Both the position numbers and the translations under genes were made by a program. Shown piece by piece: positions 1 to 6,275 of a stretch of DNA of 11,295 nucleotides (position 1 is the first letter of the stretch; each line of letters starts with the position of its first letter). The notes under the pieces are model-generated. The model was not told the origin of the DNA and searched no databases. It saw only the letters and a program-made list of their open reading frames with translations. Source of the stretch: DATBFX01 sp036558305. GTDB lineage: Bacteria; Chloroflexota; Chloroflexia; Thermomicrobiales; UBA6265. The DNA is taken from contig DATBFX010000125.1 in NCBI GenBank assembly GCA_036558305.1, positions 1 through 11,295 of the forward strand, given 5' to 3'.

Positions 1-442
1 CGACGAGCGGAGGCTGGGCGGAGCGACGATCGACGCAATCGCGCGTCTGGTCGCCGAGGAGGCGCACTCGACGTTGATCCCGCCGGGGTTGCAGGTGACG
101 TTCGAGATCCCGAAGAGCGACATCGAGGTGCCGTCGAAGCAAGCGACGGTGCTGGCGCTGCTGACGAACGAGTTGGTCTCGAACGCGGTCAGTCACGGGT
201 TCCGCGGCCGCGCGAAAGGTCGCGTGACGATCCGGGCATGGCGCGACGGCAATCTGGCGATGCTCGAAGTGGCGAACGACGGGCAGCGGGTGCCGGCAGG
301 GTTCAACCCGAGCGAAAGCCGCGGACTGGGCATGCGGATCGTGCAGCGACTGGTGAGTTCCGACCTGCGCGGAGAGTTTTCGATCCAGTCGAGCGACGAA
401 GGGACGGCGGCAACGATCGCGTTTCCGTTGCTGGATCGGTAA
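1..442 (+). CDS. Sensor histidine kinase, C-terminal part (partial at window start)
   Basis: The frame is open from base 2 to the TAA at 440-442, giving 146 visible residues; the start lies outside the window. The visible part is a GHKL ATPase domain. The N box reads LTNELVSNAVSHGF (about residues 55-68), followed by a VANDG G1-type motif and a GLGMRIVQRLV G2-type segment. The preceding stretch (ARLVAEEAHSTLIPPGLQV) resembles the linker between the HisKA_2 dimerisation/phosphoacceptor helix and the ATPase domain in HWE/PdtaS-type kinases. Those kinases phosphorylate stand-alone regulators and are often soluble. The phosphoacceptor histidine and any PAS/GAF sensor domain are not visible. An in-frame TTG at 74 is not taken as the start because the upstream codons continue the domain. 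The gene converges on glcF with only 12 bp between the stop codons. The kinase call is firm; the subfamily is an inference. Confidence 0.85.
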   Translation, partial: DERRLGGATIDAIARLVAEEAHSTLIPPGLQVTFEIPKSDIEVPSKQATVLALLTNELVSNAVSHGFRGRAKGRVTIRAWRDGNLAMLEVANDGQRVPAGFNPSESRGLGMRIVQRLVSSDLRGEFSIQSSDEGTAATIAFPLLDR

Positions 443-454
443 GCGCCCAGTCGG

Positions 455-1804
455 TCAGGTATCGACCGCCCAGCGTTCGGTACGCGCGGACTCTTCGCCG
501 CCATACGCCTCGTCCAGGATCTCGACGATGTGGCGGACGCGGACGGGGCTGCCGTTGCGGCGGAGGGACGTGCGGAGTTGCATGGCGCAACCGGGGTTGG
601 CGGTGATGACGTCGGTGGCGGGGGTTTCGATGACGTGCCGGGCTTTGCGGTCGCCGAGGTCGTCGGCCATGTCGCGGCGGATGAGGTTGTAGATACCGGC
701 GCTGCCGCAGCAGAGCGAGGATTCTTTCATCTCGACAAACGTGAGGCCGGGGATCGCGGCCAGCAGTTGGCGCGGTTGGGCGGTGATGCGCTGGGCATGG
801 GCGAGGTGGCACGGTTCCTGGTAGGTGACGGTGCGGGGGACGGGATGGGTGGGGGGTTGGAGCGGTCGATCGGCCAGGAACTCGGTGACGTCGCGGACGC
901 GGGCACTGAAGCGTTTGGCGCGGTCACGGTACGTGGGATCGTCTTTGAGCAGGTAGGAGTACTCCTTGAGGGCGGCGCCGCAGCCAGCGGCGGTGACGAC
1001 GATCGCGTCGTCGCCCGACGCCTCGAAGGCGTCGATGTTGGCGCGGGCGAGGCGGCGGGCTTCGTCCATCATGCCGCTGTGGACCTGGAGGGCGCCGCAG
1101 CATTGTTGGGATGGGGTGACGGTGACGGCGATCCCATTGTGGGCCATGACGCGGGCAGCGGCGCGGTTGGTGTCGGCGAAGACGGTGCCCATGACGCAGC
1201 CGTTGAAGAGCTGCGCGGTGCGGGTCGGATGTTCCGGGCGCCAGCGCTCGGTGCCGGGGACGAGGAAGCGGTCCGCGATCGGGGGCATCATCGCTTCGAG
1301 GTCGTCCATTTGCATGGCGCGAAGGAGACCGGTTTTACGGGCCAGGGACGGGAGGCCGCTACGCTGGTAGAGTCGGAGCGGGCCGACGAGGGCGCGCATC
1401 CGTGAGACGTCGCCGAAGAGCCAACCGAGGGAGAGTTTGCGGGCGGCGCGTTGCCAGAGCGGGCGGCGACGGTGCTGCTCGAGTTGGGCACGGGAGGCTT
1501 CGACGAGCGGACCGTAGTGGACACCGGAGGGGCAGACGGCTTCGCAGGCGCGGCAGTTGAGGCATTGGTACATCTGCTCGTCGAAGACGGGGTCGAGGAG
1601 GTCGAGGCGGCCGTCGGCGACGGCGCTCATCATCCAGAGACGGCCGCGGGGAGAGGACATCTCCTGGCCGGTCAGGCGATAGGTCGGGCAGGAGGAGAGG
1701 CACATCCCACAGTGGACGCAGGCGCGGAGGAGATCGTATTCCGGGACGTCGTCGCCGGAGAAGCCGCCGAGGCGACGGAGATCGGCTTCGGTTGCAACCG
1801 CCAT
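455..1804 (-). CDS. glcF: Glycolate dehydrogenase iron-sulfur subunit GlcF
   Basis: This 449-residue protein is the electron-transfer subunit of the GlcDEF glycolate (2-hydroxyacid) oxidase, passing electrons from flavin towards the membrane quinone pool. Two ferredoxin-type [4Fe-4S] motifs are intact: C29-x2-C32-x2-C35-x3-C39-P and C81-x2-C84-x2-C87-x3-C91-P. Two CCG (heterodisulfide-reductase-like) domains follow, with C203, C235-C236-G and C275 in the first and C332, C365-C366-G and C406 in the second. The length is normal for the family. The ATG at 1804 is chosen because a purine-rich site (AAGGAGAGG) precedes it and homology begins just after. The same frame stays open 150 codons further upstream, but that part lies antisense-like inside glcE and looks like shadow sequence. 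It is the last gene of the operon, 41 bp after glcE. LutA/LldE-type lactate subunits are related, but the dicluster plus two CCG domains beside glcD/E favours GlcF. Confidence 0.93.
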   Translation of the reverse strand: MAVATEADLRRLGGFSGDDVPEYDLLRACVHCGMCLSSCPTYRLTGQEMSSPRGRLWMMSAVADGRLDLLDPVFDEQMYQCLNCRACEAVCPSGVHYGPLVEASRAQLEQHRRRPLWQRAARKLSLGWLFGDVSRMRALVGPLRLYQRSGLPSLARKTGLLRAMQMDDLEAMMPPIADRFLVPGTERWRPEHPTRTAQLFNGCVMGTVFADTNRAAARVMAHNGIAVTVTPSQQCCGALQVHSGMMDEARRLARANIDAFEASGDDAIVVTAAGCGAALKEYSYLLKDDPTYRDRAKRFSARVRDVTEFLADRPLQPPTHPVPRTVTYQEPCHLAHAQRITAQPRQLLAAIPGLTFVEMKESSLCCGSAGIYNLIRRDMADDLGDRKARHVIETPATDVITANPGCAMQLRTSLRRNGSPVRVRHIVEILDEAYGGEESARTERWAVDT

Positions 1805-1815
1805 GCGGGGATTGA

Positions 1816-1824
1816 CCTCTCCTT
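1816..1824 (-). promoter_or_regulatory. Ribosome binding site of glcF
   Basis: On the minus strand the bases read AAGGAGAGG, 11 nt before the ATG at 1804. The site supports this start over the long open extension upstream. The spacing is slightly long, which may reflect coupling to translation of glcE just upstream. Confidence 0.6.
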
Positions 1825-1830
1825 CGATGC

Positions 1831-1846
1831 GGCGCCTGCAGGCGCC
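1831..1846. repeat. Perfect 16-bp palindrome between glcE and glcF
   Basis: GGCGCCTGCAGGCGCC is fully self-complementary. It occupies most of the 41-bp glcE-glcF spacer and touches the last base of the glcE stop codon. In mRNA it could form a GC-only hairpin immediately upstream of the glcF ribosome binding site. It lacks a following T-run, so it is not an intrinsic terminator. A role in mRNA stability, processing or translation of glcF is possible but unproven; it may also be a remnant of an interspersed repeat. Confidence 0.7.
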
Positions 1847-3090
1847 TACAGACGACCGGCGAATCGTCCAGGGTTGAGGACGCGGAACGGATCGAATTGC
1901 TGTTTGATGGCGCGCATGACGTCGATCGTCTCGGGGGTACGGCCCCAGACGTCGAGGTCGCGCTTCAACACCGGATCGGCGGCCAGGACGACGACGTGAT
2001 CGGCAACTCCGAACAGTGCCTCCCGAAATCGCGAAAAGCACGGCACCGGATCGGGGGAGCCGATGGCGACGCGAAGCAGCAACGCTCCCAGACCGGGAGA
2101 GATCATCGCCGACTTCACGGACACCTCTTCCGACGTTGCGTTCAGCGCTCCGGACACCATCGCCGCCGTGACACTCGGTTTGGATGTGCAGCGGATCAAT
2201 GCCTCGCCGGTTGCGGTGGCGATCGCCTGATCGGCAACGTAGGAGCGCCACCAATCCGAGCTCGCCCGTGCCTCGAGGACCGAGCCGTCCGACCCAACCA
2301 GGTCGCGGGCTTCCGTCGTGAGCAGGCGGACGGTCGCCTCGCGTCCCTCGATGCGCGCCGCGAGAAGCCAGGAGTCGGTGTCCGCACGTGCGACTTCTAG
2401 GGACACGGGTTGGACACGACTCGTGCGAAGGCGGTTGGCGGCATCGAGCGCCGGCGACAGGTCGGGAAAGATGGCGTGGAGCGTCGCCTCGTGCCGCGGG
2501 AGCGGGAGGACTTTGAAGTTCGCGGAGACGACGATGCCAAGCGTGCCGAGCGAGCCGAGGTAGAGGCGCATCAGGTCGAAGCCGGTGACGTTCTTGACAA
2601 CCAGACCGCCCGCCTTGGTGACCGTTCCGCTCGGGTGGGCAGCCGAGATGCCGATCAGGAGATCGCGCAGGGAACCGGCACCGTAGCGGCGCGGACCCGC
2701 GATGGCGGTGGCGATGAGTCCCCCGATCGTGGCGCGTTCGGGATGCGGGACTTCGATCGGCAGGGTCTGTCCGTGCTCGGCGAGGATCGCTTGGACTTCG
2801 GCGAGGGGAGAGCCGGCGGCGACGGAGAGGGTGAGATCGGTCGGTTGGTAGTCGATGACGCCGCGGAGTCGAGCCGTCGAAAGCCCGACGTCGAGGCGCT
2901 CAGGAAGATTGCCGAGGGCGAGCGAGGTGGCACCGCCGACCGGCGCGACGGCATCGCCGTTGGCGGCGGCTTCGGCGAGGATGCCGGCAACGTCGCCGGG
3001 GTCTTCGGGTTCGGCGATCCGGCTGGGGGTGAAGCCGTCGATGCTGAGGGCCGCCGGATCGGTCATCGCGGTCGGGGATTCAGAAGGCAT
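1846..3090 (-). CDS. glcE: Glycolate dehydrogenase FAD-binding subunit GlcE
   Basis: This 414-residue protein is the second flavin-domain subunit of GlcDEF. A PCMH/FAD_binding_4 fold is visible: PVGGATSLALGN near residue 50, then a conserved stretch running from ATIGGLIATAIAGPRRYG to KAGGLVVKNVTGFDLMRLYLGSLGTLGI. The C-terminus ends DPFRVLNPGRF, the typical terminal motif of GlcD/GlcE proteins. It lacks the longer FAD-oxidase C domain seen in GlcD, as expected. The start is uncertain. The ATG at 3090 overlaps the glcD stop by 11 nt, while the ATG at 3066 (MTDPAALS) would give 406 residues. Neither has a clear Shine-Dalgarno site, so translational coupling to glcD is likely. The subunit is required for activity in the E. 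coli enzyme; the catalytic flavin is thought to be in GlcD. Confidence 0.9.
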   Translation of the reverse strand: MPSESPTAMTDPAALSIDGFTPSRIAEPEDPGDVAGILAEAAANGDAVAPVGGATSLALGNLPERLDVGLSTARLRGVIDYQPTDLTLSVAAGSPLAEVQAILAEHGQTLPIEVPHPERATIGGLIATAIAGPRRYGAGSLRDLLIGISAAHPSGTVTKAGGLVVKNVTGFDLMRLYLGSLGTLGIVVSANFKVLPLPRHEATLHAIFPDLSPALDAANRLRTSRVQPVSLEVARADTDSWLLAARIEGREATVRLLTTEARDLVGSDGSVLEARASSDWWRSYVADQAIATATGEALIRCTSKPSVTAAMVSGALNATSEEVSVKSAMISPGLGALLLRVAIGSPDPVPCFSRFREALFGVADHVVVLAADPVLKRDLDVWGRTPETIDVMRAIKQQFDPFRVLNPGRFAGRL

Positions 3091-4540
3091 AGATGCCGTG
3101 CTTGTGCGCCATTGCCTGGGCACGGAGGGCCCTGACTTCGCCGCACATGTAACCCTTGGGAAAGAACTTCTCGGGGTTGAAGGCGCCGCGGGGATCGAAG
3201 GCGTTTTTCAGACCGGCCATCGCGGCGAGGTCGTCGCCGGTGAAGACGAGGGTCAGGTAGTCGCGCTTTTCGGTACCGATGCCGTGTTCGCCGGAGAGGG
3301 CGCCGCCGATGTCGACGCAGTAGGTGAGGATCTCCTTGCTGGCGCCGAGGACGCGCTCGACGTCGCCTTTGCGGTGGCGGTCGAAGAGCATCAGTGGGTG
3401 GAGGTTGCCGTCGCCGGCGTGGAAGACGTTGGCGATGCGGAGGTTGAAGTCGCGGGAGATCTCGCCGACGCGCTTCAGGGTGGCGGGGAGTTTGGTGCGG
3501 GGAACGACCGTGTCGTGGAGGTAGTAGTTGGGCGAGAGGCGTCCCATCGCGGCGAGGGCCATCTTGCGGCCCTTCCAGAGGAGGTCGCGCTCGGTCTTTT
3601 CGGTGGCGATGCGGACGTCGCGGGCACCGGCGTCGCGGCAGAGTTGCGAGATTTCCTGGGCGGTTTCGGCGACGTCCTCGGCAATGCCGTCGATCTCGAT
3701 CAGGAGAACGGCACCGGCGTCCATCGGATAGCCGGCGTGGTATTGGGGTTCGACGGCCTCGATGGTCAGGGCGTCCATCATCTCGAGCGCGGCGGGGATG
3801 ATGCCGGCACCGATGACGCGGGAGACGGCGTGCGACGCGGAATCGACGTCGGGGAAATCGGCCAGCATGACGGTGACGGCCTCGGGCGAGGGCGTGAGGC
3901 GGACGAGCGCCTTGGTGACGATGCCGAGGAGCCCTTCGGAACCAACGAGGGCGGCGGTGAGGTCGTACCCGGGTCCGCCCGCGGCACGGCCGCCGACCCA
4001 GACCAACCGGCCGTCGGGGAGGACGACTTCGAGACCGAGGACGTGGTTGGTGGTGACGCCGTACTTCAGGCAATGCGGCCCGCCGGAGTTCTCGGCGACG
4101 TTGCCGCCGACGGTGCAGGCGCGCTGGCTCGACGGGTCGGGGGCGAAAAAGAAACCGTAGGGAAGGGTGGTGTCCGAGAGTTCGAGGTTGATGACGCCCG
4201 GTTCGACCAGGGCGACTCGATCGACGGGGTCGATTTCGAGGATGCGGTTCATCCGGGTGAGGGCGACGACGATGCCGCCGGTTTGGGCGACGGCGCCGCC
4301 GGAGAGACCGGTTCCCGCTCCCCGGGGCACGACCGGAAGACCGGCTTCGTTGGCGAGGCGGACGATGGCGGCGACCTGCTCGGCCGTGGTCGGGAGCGCG
4401 ACGGCGGCGGGGCGGGCGGTTTCGACGGCGCCGTCGACGGAGCCGTCGTACTCGTAGACGAGGAGATCGGCCGGTCGATGGAAGATACCGCCCGGTCCGA
4501 CGATCCGTTCGAGTCGTTCGATGAGGGTTGTGCGGTCCAT
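3080..4540 (-). CDS. glcD: Glycolate dehydrogenase catalytic FAD subunit GlcD
   Basis: This 486-residue FAD-linked oxidase would oxidise glycolate (or D-lactate-like hydroxyacids) to the oxoacid at the cytoplasmic face of the membrane. The FAD_binding_4 domain spans about residues 40-180, with PRGAGTGLSGGA at 72-83, GGNVAENSGGPHCLKYG at 145-161 and VGSEGLLGIVTKAL at 199-212. The FAD-oxidase C domain follows (about 215-457), with HAGDGNLHP at 374-382, GGALSGEHGIGTEKRDYL at 412-429 and the terminal FDPRGAFNPEKFFP. The ATG at 4540 is chosen because it gives the usual family length and an AGAAAGG purine stretch lies upstream. A longer open extension to 4708 runs into the intergenic repeat and has no family similarity. 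It is the first gene of glcDEF. No glcB, glcC or glycolate permease is visible, so the system probably serves photorespiratory-type or DNA/nucleotide-derived phosphoglycolate salvage, or growth on environmental glycolate. Confidence 0.93.
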   Translation of the reverse strand: MDRTTLIERLERIVGPGGIFHRPADLLVYEYDGSVDGAVETARPAAVALPTTAEQVAAIVRLANEAGLPVVPRGAGTGLSGGAVAQTGGIVVALTRMNRILEIDPVDRVALVEPGVINLELSDTTLPYGFFFAPDPSSQRACTVGGNVAENSGGPHCLKYGVTTNHVLGLEVVLPDGRLVWVGGRAAGGPGYDLTAALVGSEGLLGIVTKALVRLTPSPEAVTVMLADFPDVDSASHAVSRVIGAGIIPAALEMMDALTIEAVEPQYHAGYPMDAGAVLLIEIDGIAEDVAETAQEISQLCRDAGARDVRIATEKTERDLLWKGRKMALAAMGRLSPNYYLHDTVVPRTKLPATLKRVGEISRDFNLRIANVFHAGDGNLHPLMLFDRHRKGDVERVLGASKEILTYCVDIGGALSGEHGIGTEKRDYLTLVFTGDDLAAMAGLKNAFDPRGAFNPEKFFPKGYMCGEVRALRAQAMAHKHGIYAF

Positions 4541-4588
4541 GGCCGCCGGCCTTTCTGGGGCATCGTGAGGTCGCGTGTGCCAGTGGGA

Positions 4589-4617
4589 AGTATCGCCGCC
4601 GGTACTCGGGGTGGCAA
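4589..4617 (-). promoter_or_regulatory. Candidate sigma-70-type promoter of glcDEF
   Basis: On the minus strand a TTGCCA -35-like hexamer (4612-4617) and a GATACT -10-like hexamer (4589-4594) are separated by exactly 17 nt. Transcription would start near 4582, giving a leader of about 40 nt before the glcD ATG. Five of six -35 bases and four of six -10 bases match consensus. It is a prediction by eye. Confidence 0.45.
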
Positions 4618-4645
4618 CAGGGCAGGATGTCAGGGTGGTCGCCAC

Positions 4646-4719
4646 GCCCTGGGCTGAAAACGCCCAGAGGGCACCCGGCTGGGACAACGATGCCCAGAGG
4701 GCTCCCACTCCGGGGTTAG
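4646..4719. repeat. Degenerate intergenic hairpin repeat, copy 1
   Basis: This tract lies between the divergent glcD and EVE-gene starts. GCCCTGGGC (4646-4654) pairs imperfectly with GCCCAGAGGGC (4662-4672). The 11-mer GCCCAGAGGGC recurs at 4692-4702, so there is a 30-nt direct repeat. The tract ends with CTCCGGGGTTAG (4708-4719), a 12-mer found identically at 6192-6203; GGGCTGA also occurs in both places. It looks like a non-coding interspersed (REP-like) element rather than coding sequence. It lies outside the predicted -10 sites on either side. Confidence 0.55.
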
Positions 4720-4741
4720 GACGGACCGGAGGCGAGTCGCG

Positions 4742-4750
4742 TGCGATACT
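4742..4750 (+). promoter_or_regulatory. Candidate extended -10 promoter for the EVE-ferredoxin-OsmC cluster
   Basis: TGCGATACT (4742-4750) fits an extended -10 element (TGn followed by GATACT). No convincing -35 hexamer lies 16-18 nt upstream, which is tolerated by extended -10 promoters. Transcription would begin near 4757, about 60 nt before the ATG at 4817. The core resembles the GATACTT on the opposite strand proposed for glcD. Confidence 0.3.
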
Positions 4751-4816
4751 TGGAGGGAGCCCCGCCCGGTCGACCGAAGGCTCGGCGCTCGGTCGGAGTC
4801 AGCATCGAGGAGAGAG

Positions 4817-5323
4817 ATGACGATGCCTGGGGAAAGTGGCGACCCGACCTACTGGATCATCGTCGGATCGGTCGACAACTTCCGGCGAACGGCCGAACGC
4901 GGATTCACCGTTCAGGGGATCAAGTCGCGGCATCGGAAGAAGGCGGAGCGGATGAAGCCGGGCGACAAGATCGTCTACTACCTGACGGGGATCAAGGCGT
5001 TCGGGGCGATCTCGACGATCACCTCCCCGTATTACGAAAGTCACGAGGTGATCTGGAAGAGCGGCGATCCGAAAAAGGAAGCCGAGGATTATCCGTTCCG
5101 GGTCGAGACGACACCCGACCTTGTGTTGGAGGAGCCGGAGTTCGTGCCGGCCGAAGGTGTGGCACGACGGATGAGCTACGTCAGCAAGTGGCCGGCCGAG
5201 AATTGGACCCTTGCCTTTCAGGGGAACGTCCACGAGGTGGGACGGGACGACTACGAGCTGATTCGGGACGAGATGGAGGCCCGCGTGCCGGCGGGCGTGG
5301 CGGGTGGACGAGGCGACGACTGA
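4817..5323 (+). CDS. Stand-alone EVE domain (PUA-like) protein
   Basis: This 168-residue soluble protein has an EVE domain over about residues 10-150. Characteristic pieces are YWIIVGS near residue 12, a central GIKSRHRKKAERMKPGDKIVYYLTG block (the conserved 'kxGDkvvfY' region), FGAISTITSPYY, and an aromatic C-terminal part (SYVSKWPAENWTLAF). EVE domains belong to the PUA superfamily and bind nucleic acids; characterised members flip out and read modified cytosine, and fused versions occur in antiphage restriction systems and eukaryotic epigenetic readers. Here it stands alone, so a ligand cannot be deduced. GAGGAGAG at 4807-4814 precedes two possible ATG starts (4817 and 4823); the second has the more usual spacing, and the choice changes only two residues. 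It is the first gene of a cluster and overlaps the next gene by 20 nt, suggesting translational coupling with an iron-sulfur ferredoxin. Confidence 0.88.
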   Translation: MTMPGESGDPTYWIIVGSVDNFRRTAERGFTVQGIKSRHRKKAERMKPGDKIVYYLTGIKAFGAISTITSPYYESHEVIWKSGDPKKEAEDYPFRVETTPDLVLEEPEFVPAEGVARRMSYVSKWPAENWTLAFQGNVHEVGRDDYELIRDEMEARVPAGVAGGRGDD

Positions 5324-5666
5324 GACGGCCGATCAGGCGGCGACGGCGACCTACCGCGTGCATCTCTGCTTCGGGCCGAACTGCACGCCGCGGGGAAGCC
5401 GGGCACTGTTGCCGGTGCTCGAATCGGCCGTCCGCCGCGCGGGGATCGCGGACCGGGTCGAGATCATCGCGACGACGTGTCGGGATCGCTGCGACTACGG
5501 TCCGTCGATGAACGTCTATCCCGGTCCGGTGTTCTACAACGAGCTGACGGAAGAGGCGATCGAAGAGATCGTCCGTGAGCACCTGGTGGGCGGCCGCACG
5601 GCGACGCGCTGGTTGTTCCGGCCGAAACCGGTGAAGCTGATGCGTGCGGGTCGTCGGAGCTGGTGA
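5304..5666 (+). CDS. NuoE-like thioredoxin-fold [2Fe-2S] ferredoxin
   Basis: This 120-residue protein has four cysteines in the NuoE/TRX-ferredoxin arrangement: C22-x4-C27 (CFGPNC) followed by C59-x3-C63 (CRDRC). These would coordinate one [2Fe-2S] cluster. The CDYGPSMNVYPGPVFYNELTEEAIEEIVREHL segment matches the conserved end of this fold, where a Pro-containing strand and the C-terminal helix follow the cluster loop. A polar, Ala/Thr-rich N-terminus (1-16) and a basic C-terminal tail (about 98-120, ten Lys/Arg) flank the domain. The start is GTG at 5304 inside the end of the EVE gene; the Shine-Dalgarno site is weak. No NuoF/HoxF partner is in the window, so it is unlikely to be a complex I subunit. 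It may be a small electron carrier or have a regulatory or cluster-carrier role. Confidence 0.85.
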   Translation: MDEATTETADQAATATYRVHLCFGPNCTPRGSRALLPVLESAVRRAGIADRVEIIATTCRDRCDYGPSMNVYPGPVFYNELTEEAIEEIVREHLVGGRTATRWLFRPKPVKLMRAGRRSW

Positions 5667-5693
5667 GCGAACGGGGTTCGGGAGGCGCGGGTC

Positions 5694-6134
5694 GTGGCGA
5701 CGGTGACCGTCGAAACCGAATCGGGGCGGTTGTTCGCGACGCGCGTCAGCGGTCCGGTGCACACGCTGATCGCGGACGAGCCGATGCCGGAGGGGGACGA
5801 CCTCGGATTCTCGCCGTACGAATTGCTGCTGGCGGCGTTGGGATCGTGTACGGCGATGACGTTGAGGATGTACGCCCGCCGGAAGGCGTGGCCACTCGAA
5901 CAGGTCCGGATCACGCTGCAATTCGACCGCGTCCACATCGGCGATGCCGAGCAGTGCGAAGAACCCCAGCGACGAATCGACCGGATAACCAGGAACATCG
6001 AGTTGATCGGCCCCCTGGACGAGAAGCAAAGAGCGCGACTGGTCGAGATCGCCGGGAAGTGCCCCGTCCACAAGACATTGACGAATGGGCCGACGATCAT
6101 GGATCGATTGGTGGCGGAGCCGATGTTCGGTTAA
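5694..6134 (+). CDS. OsmC family protein (YhfA-like)
   Basis: This 146-residue protein is of OsmC/Ohr superfamily length and pattern. SPYELLLAALGSCTAMTLRMYARRK places the peroxidatic-type cysteine at C52 on the central helix. GKCPVHKTL supplies the second conserved cysteine, C123. Both thiol positions are therefore intact, and a further cysteine (C88) is present. Family members reduce organic hydroperoxides or act on other electrophiles using thiol partners; the CPVHKTL ending is typical of the YhfA-like OsmC branch, whose substrate is poorly known, rather than of Ohr. The GTG start at 5694 has GGAGG (5681-5685) 8 nt upstream. It follows the ferredoxin gene by 27 bp and is the last gene of the cluster, so a link to redox or thiol stress is plausible. 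Confidence 0.9.
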   Translation: MATVTVETESGRLFATRVSGPVHTLIADEPMPEGDDLGFSPYELLLAALGSCTAMTLRMYARRKAWPLEQVRITLQFDRVHIGDAEQCEEPQRRIDRITRNIELIGPLDEKQRARLVEIAGKCPVHKTLTNGPTIMDRLVAEPMFG

Positions 6135-6153
6135 GACGAATGCGGACTGTGCG

Positions 6154-6203
6154 GCCCGGGGTTGAAACCCAGGGCTGAGAGAACGAACCCCCTCCGGGGT
6201 TAG
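6154..6203. repeat. Degenerate intergenic hairpin repeat, copy 2
   Basis: GCCCGGGGTT (6154-6163) pairs with AACCCAGGGC (6166-6175) with one mismatch. A second small hairpin, AACCCC/GGGGTT (6186-6191 with 6196-6201), follows. The final CTCCGGGGTTAG (6192-6203) is identical to 4708-4719 in the first copy. The repeat lies between the convergent 3' ends of the OsmC gene and ssrA. It could stabilise or terminate the OsmC transcript, but no T-run follows. Confidence 0.55.
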
Positions 6204-6234
6204 CGAAGACGCTTGCGCATCGGATTGCACGCCG

Positions 6235-6268
6235 AAAACGACGGAACCCGCACACCGGTGCGGGTTCC
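6235..6268 (-). terminator. Probable terminator of ssrA
   Basis: GGAACCCGCA (6243-6252) and TGCGGGTTCC (6259-6268) form a perfect 10-bp stem with a 6-nt loop, starting 7 nt beyond the tmRNA 3' CCA. Read on the minus strand it is followed by GTCG and then TTTT (6238-6235). The T-run is short and displaced, so termination efficiency is uncertain. The hairpin might also block read-through from the OsmC side. Confidence 0.6.
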
Positions 6269-6275
6269 TCAAGAC

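Noticed and set aside
1805..2254. N-terminal extension of GlcF by 150 residues
   Set aside because: The extension overlaps glcE in another frame, is Arg-rich without similarity to GlcF, and the ATG at 1804 has a ribosome binding site and gives the normal family length.
2855..4657. 600-codon open frame on the plus strand opposite glcD and glcE
   Set aside because: It lies wholly antisense to two clear GlcD/GlcE proteins, has an Asp/Gly/Val-rich composition typical of reversed GC-rich codons, and shows no recognisable domain.
4541..4708. N-terminal extension of GlcD by 56 residues
   Set aside because: The extension runs through the proposed promoter and an intergenic repeat and contains low-complexity residues not seen in GlcD proteins.
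4817..5323. EVE protein as part of a restriction or antiphage island
   Set aside because: No McrBC, methyltransferase, nuclease or other defence gene is adjacent; the neighbours are redox proteins and core metabolism, so a defence role is not supported.
6135..6275. tRNA gene suggested by the GTTCGA-type loop near 6290
   Set aside because: The T-arm-like sequence belongs to the 3' end of the tmRNA; no separate anticodon or D arm is present nearby.
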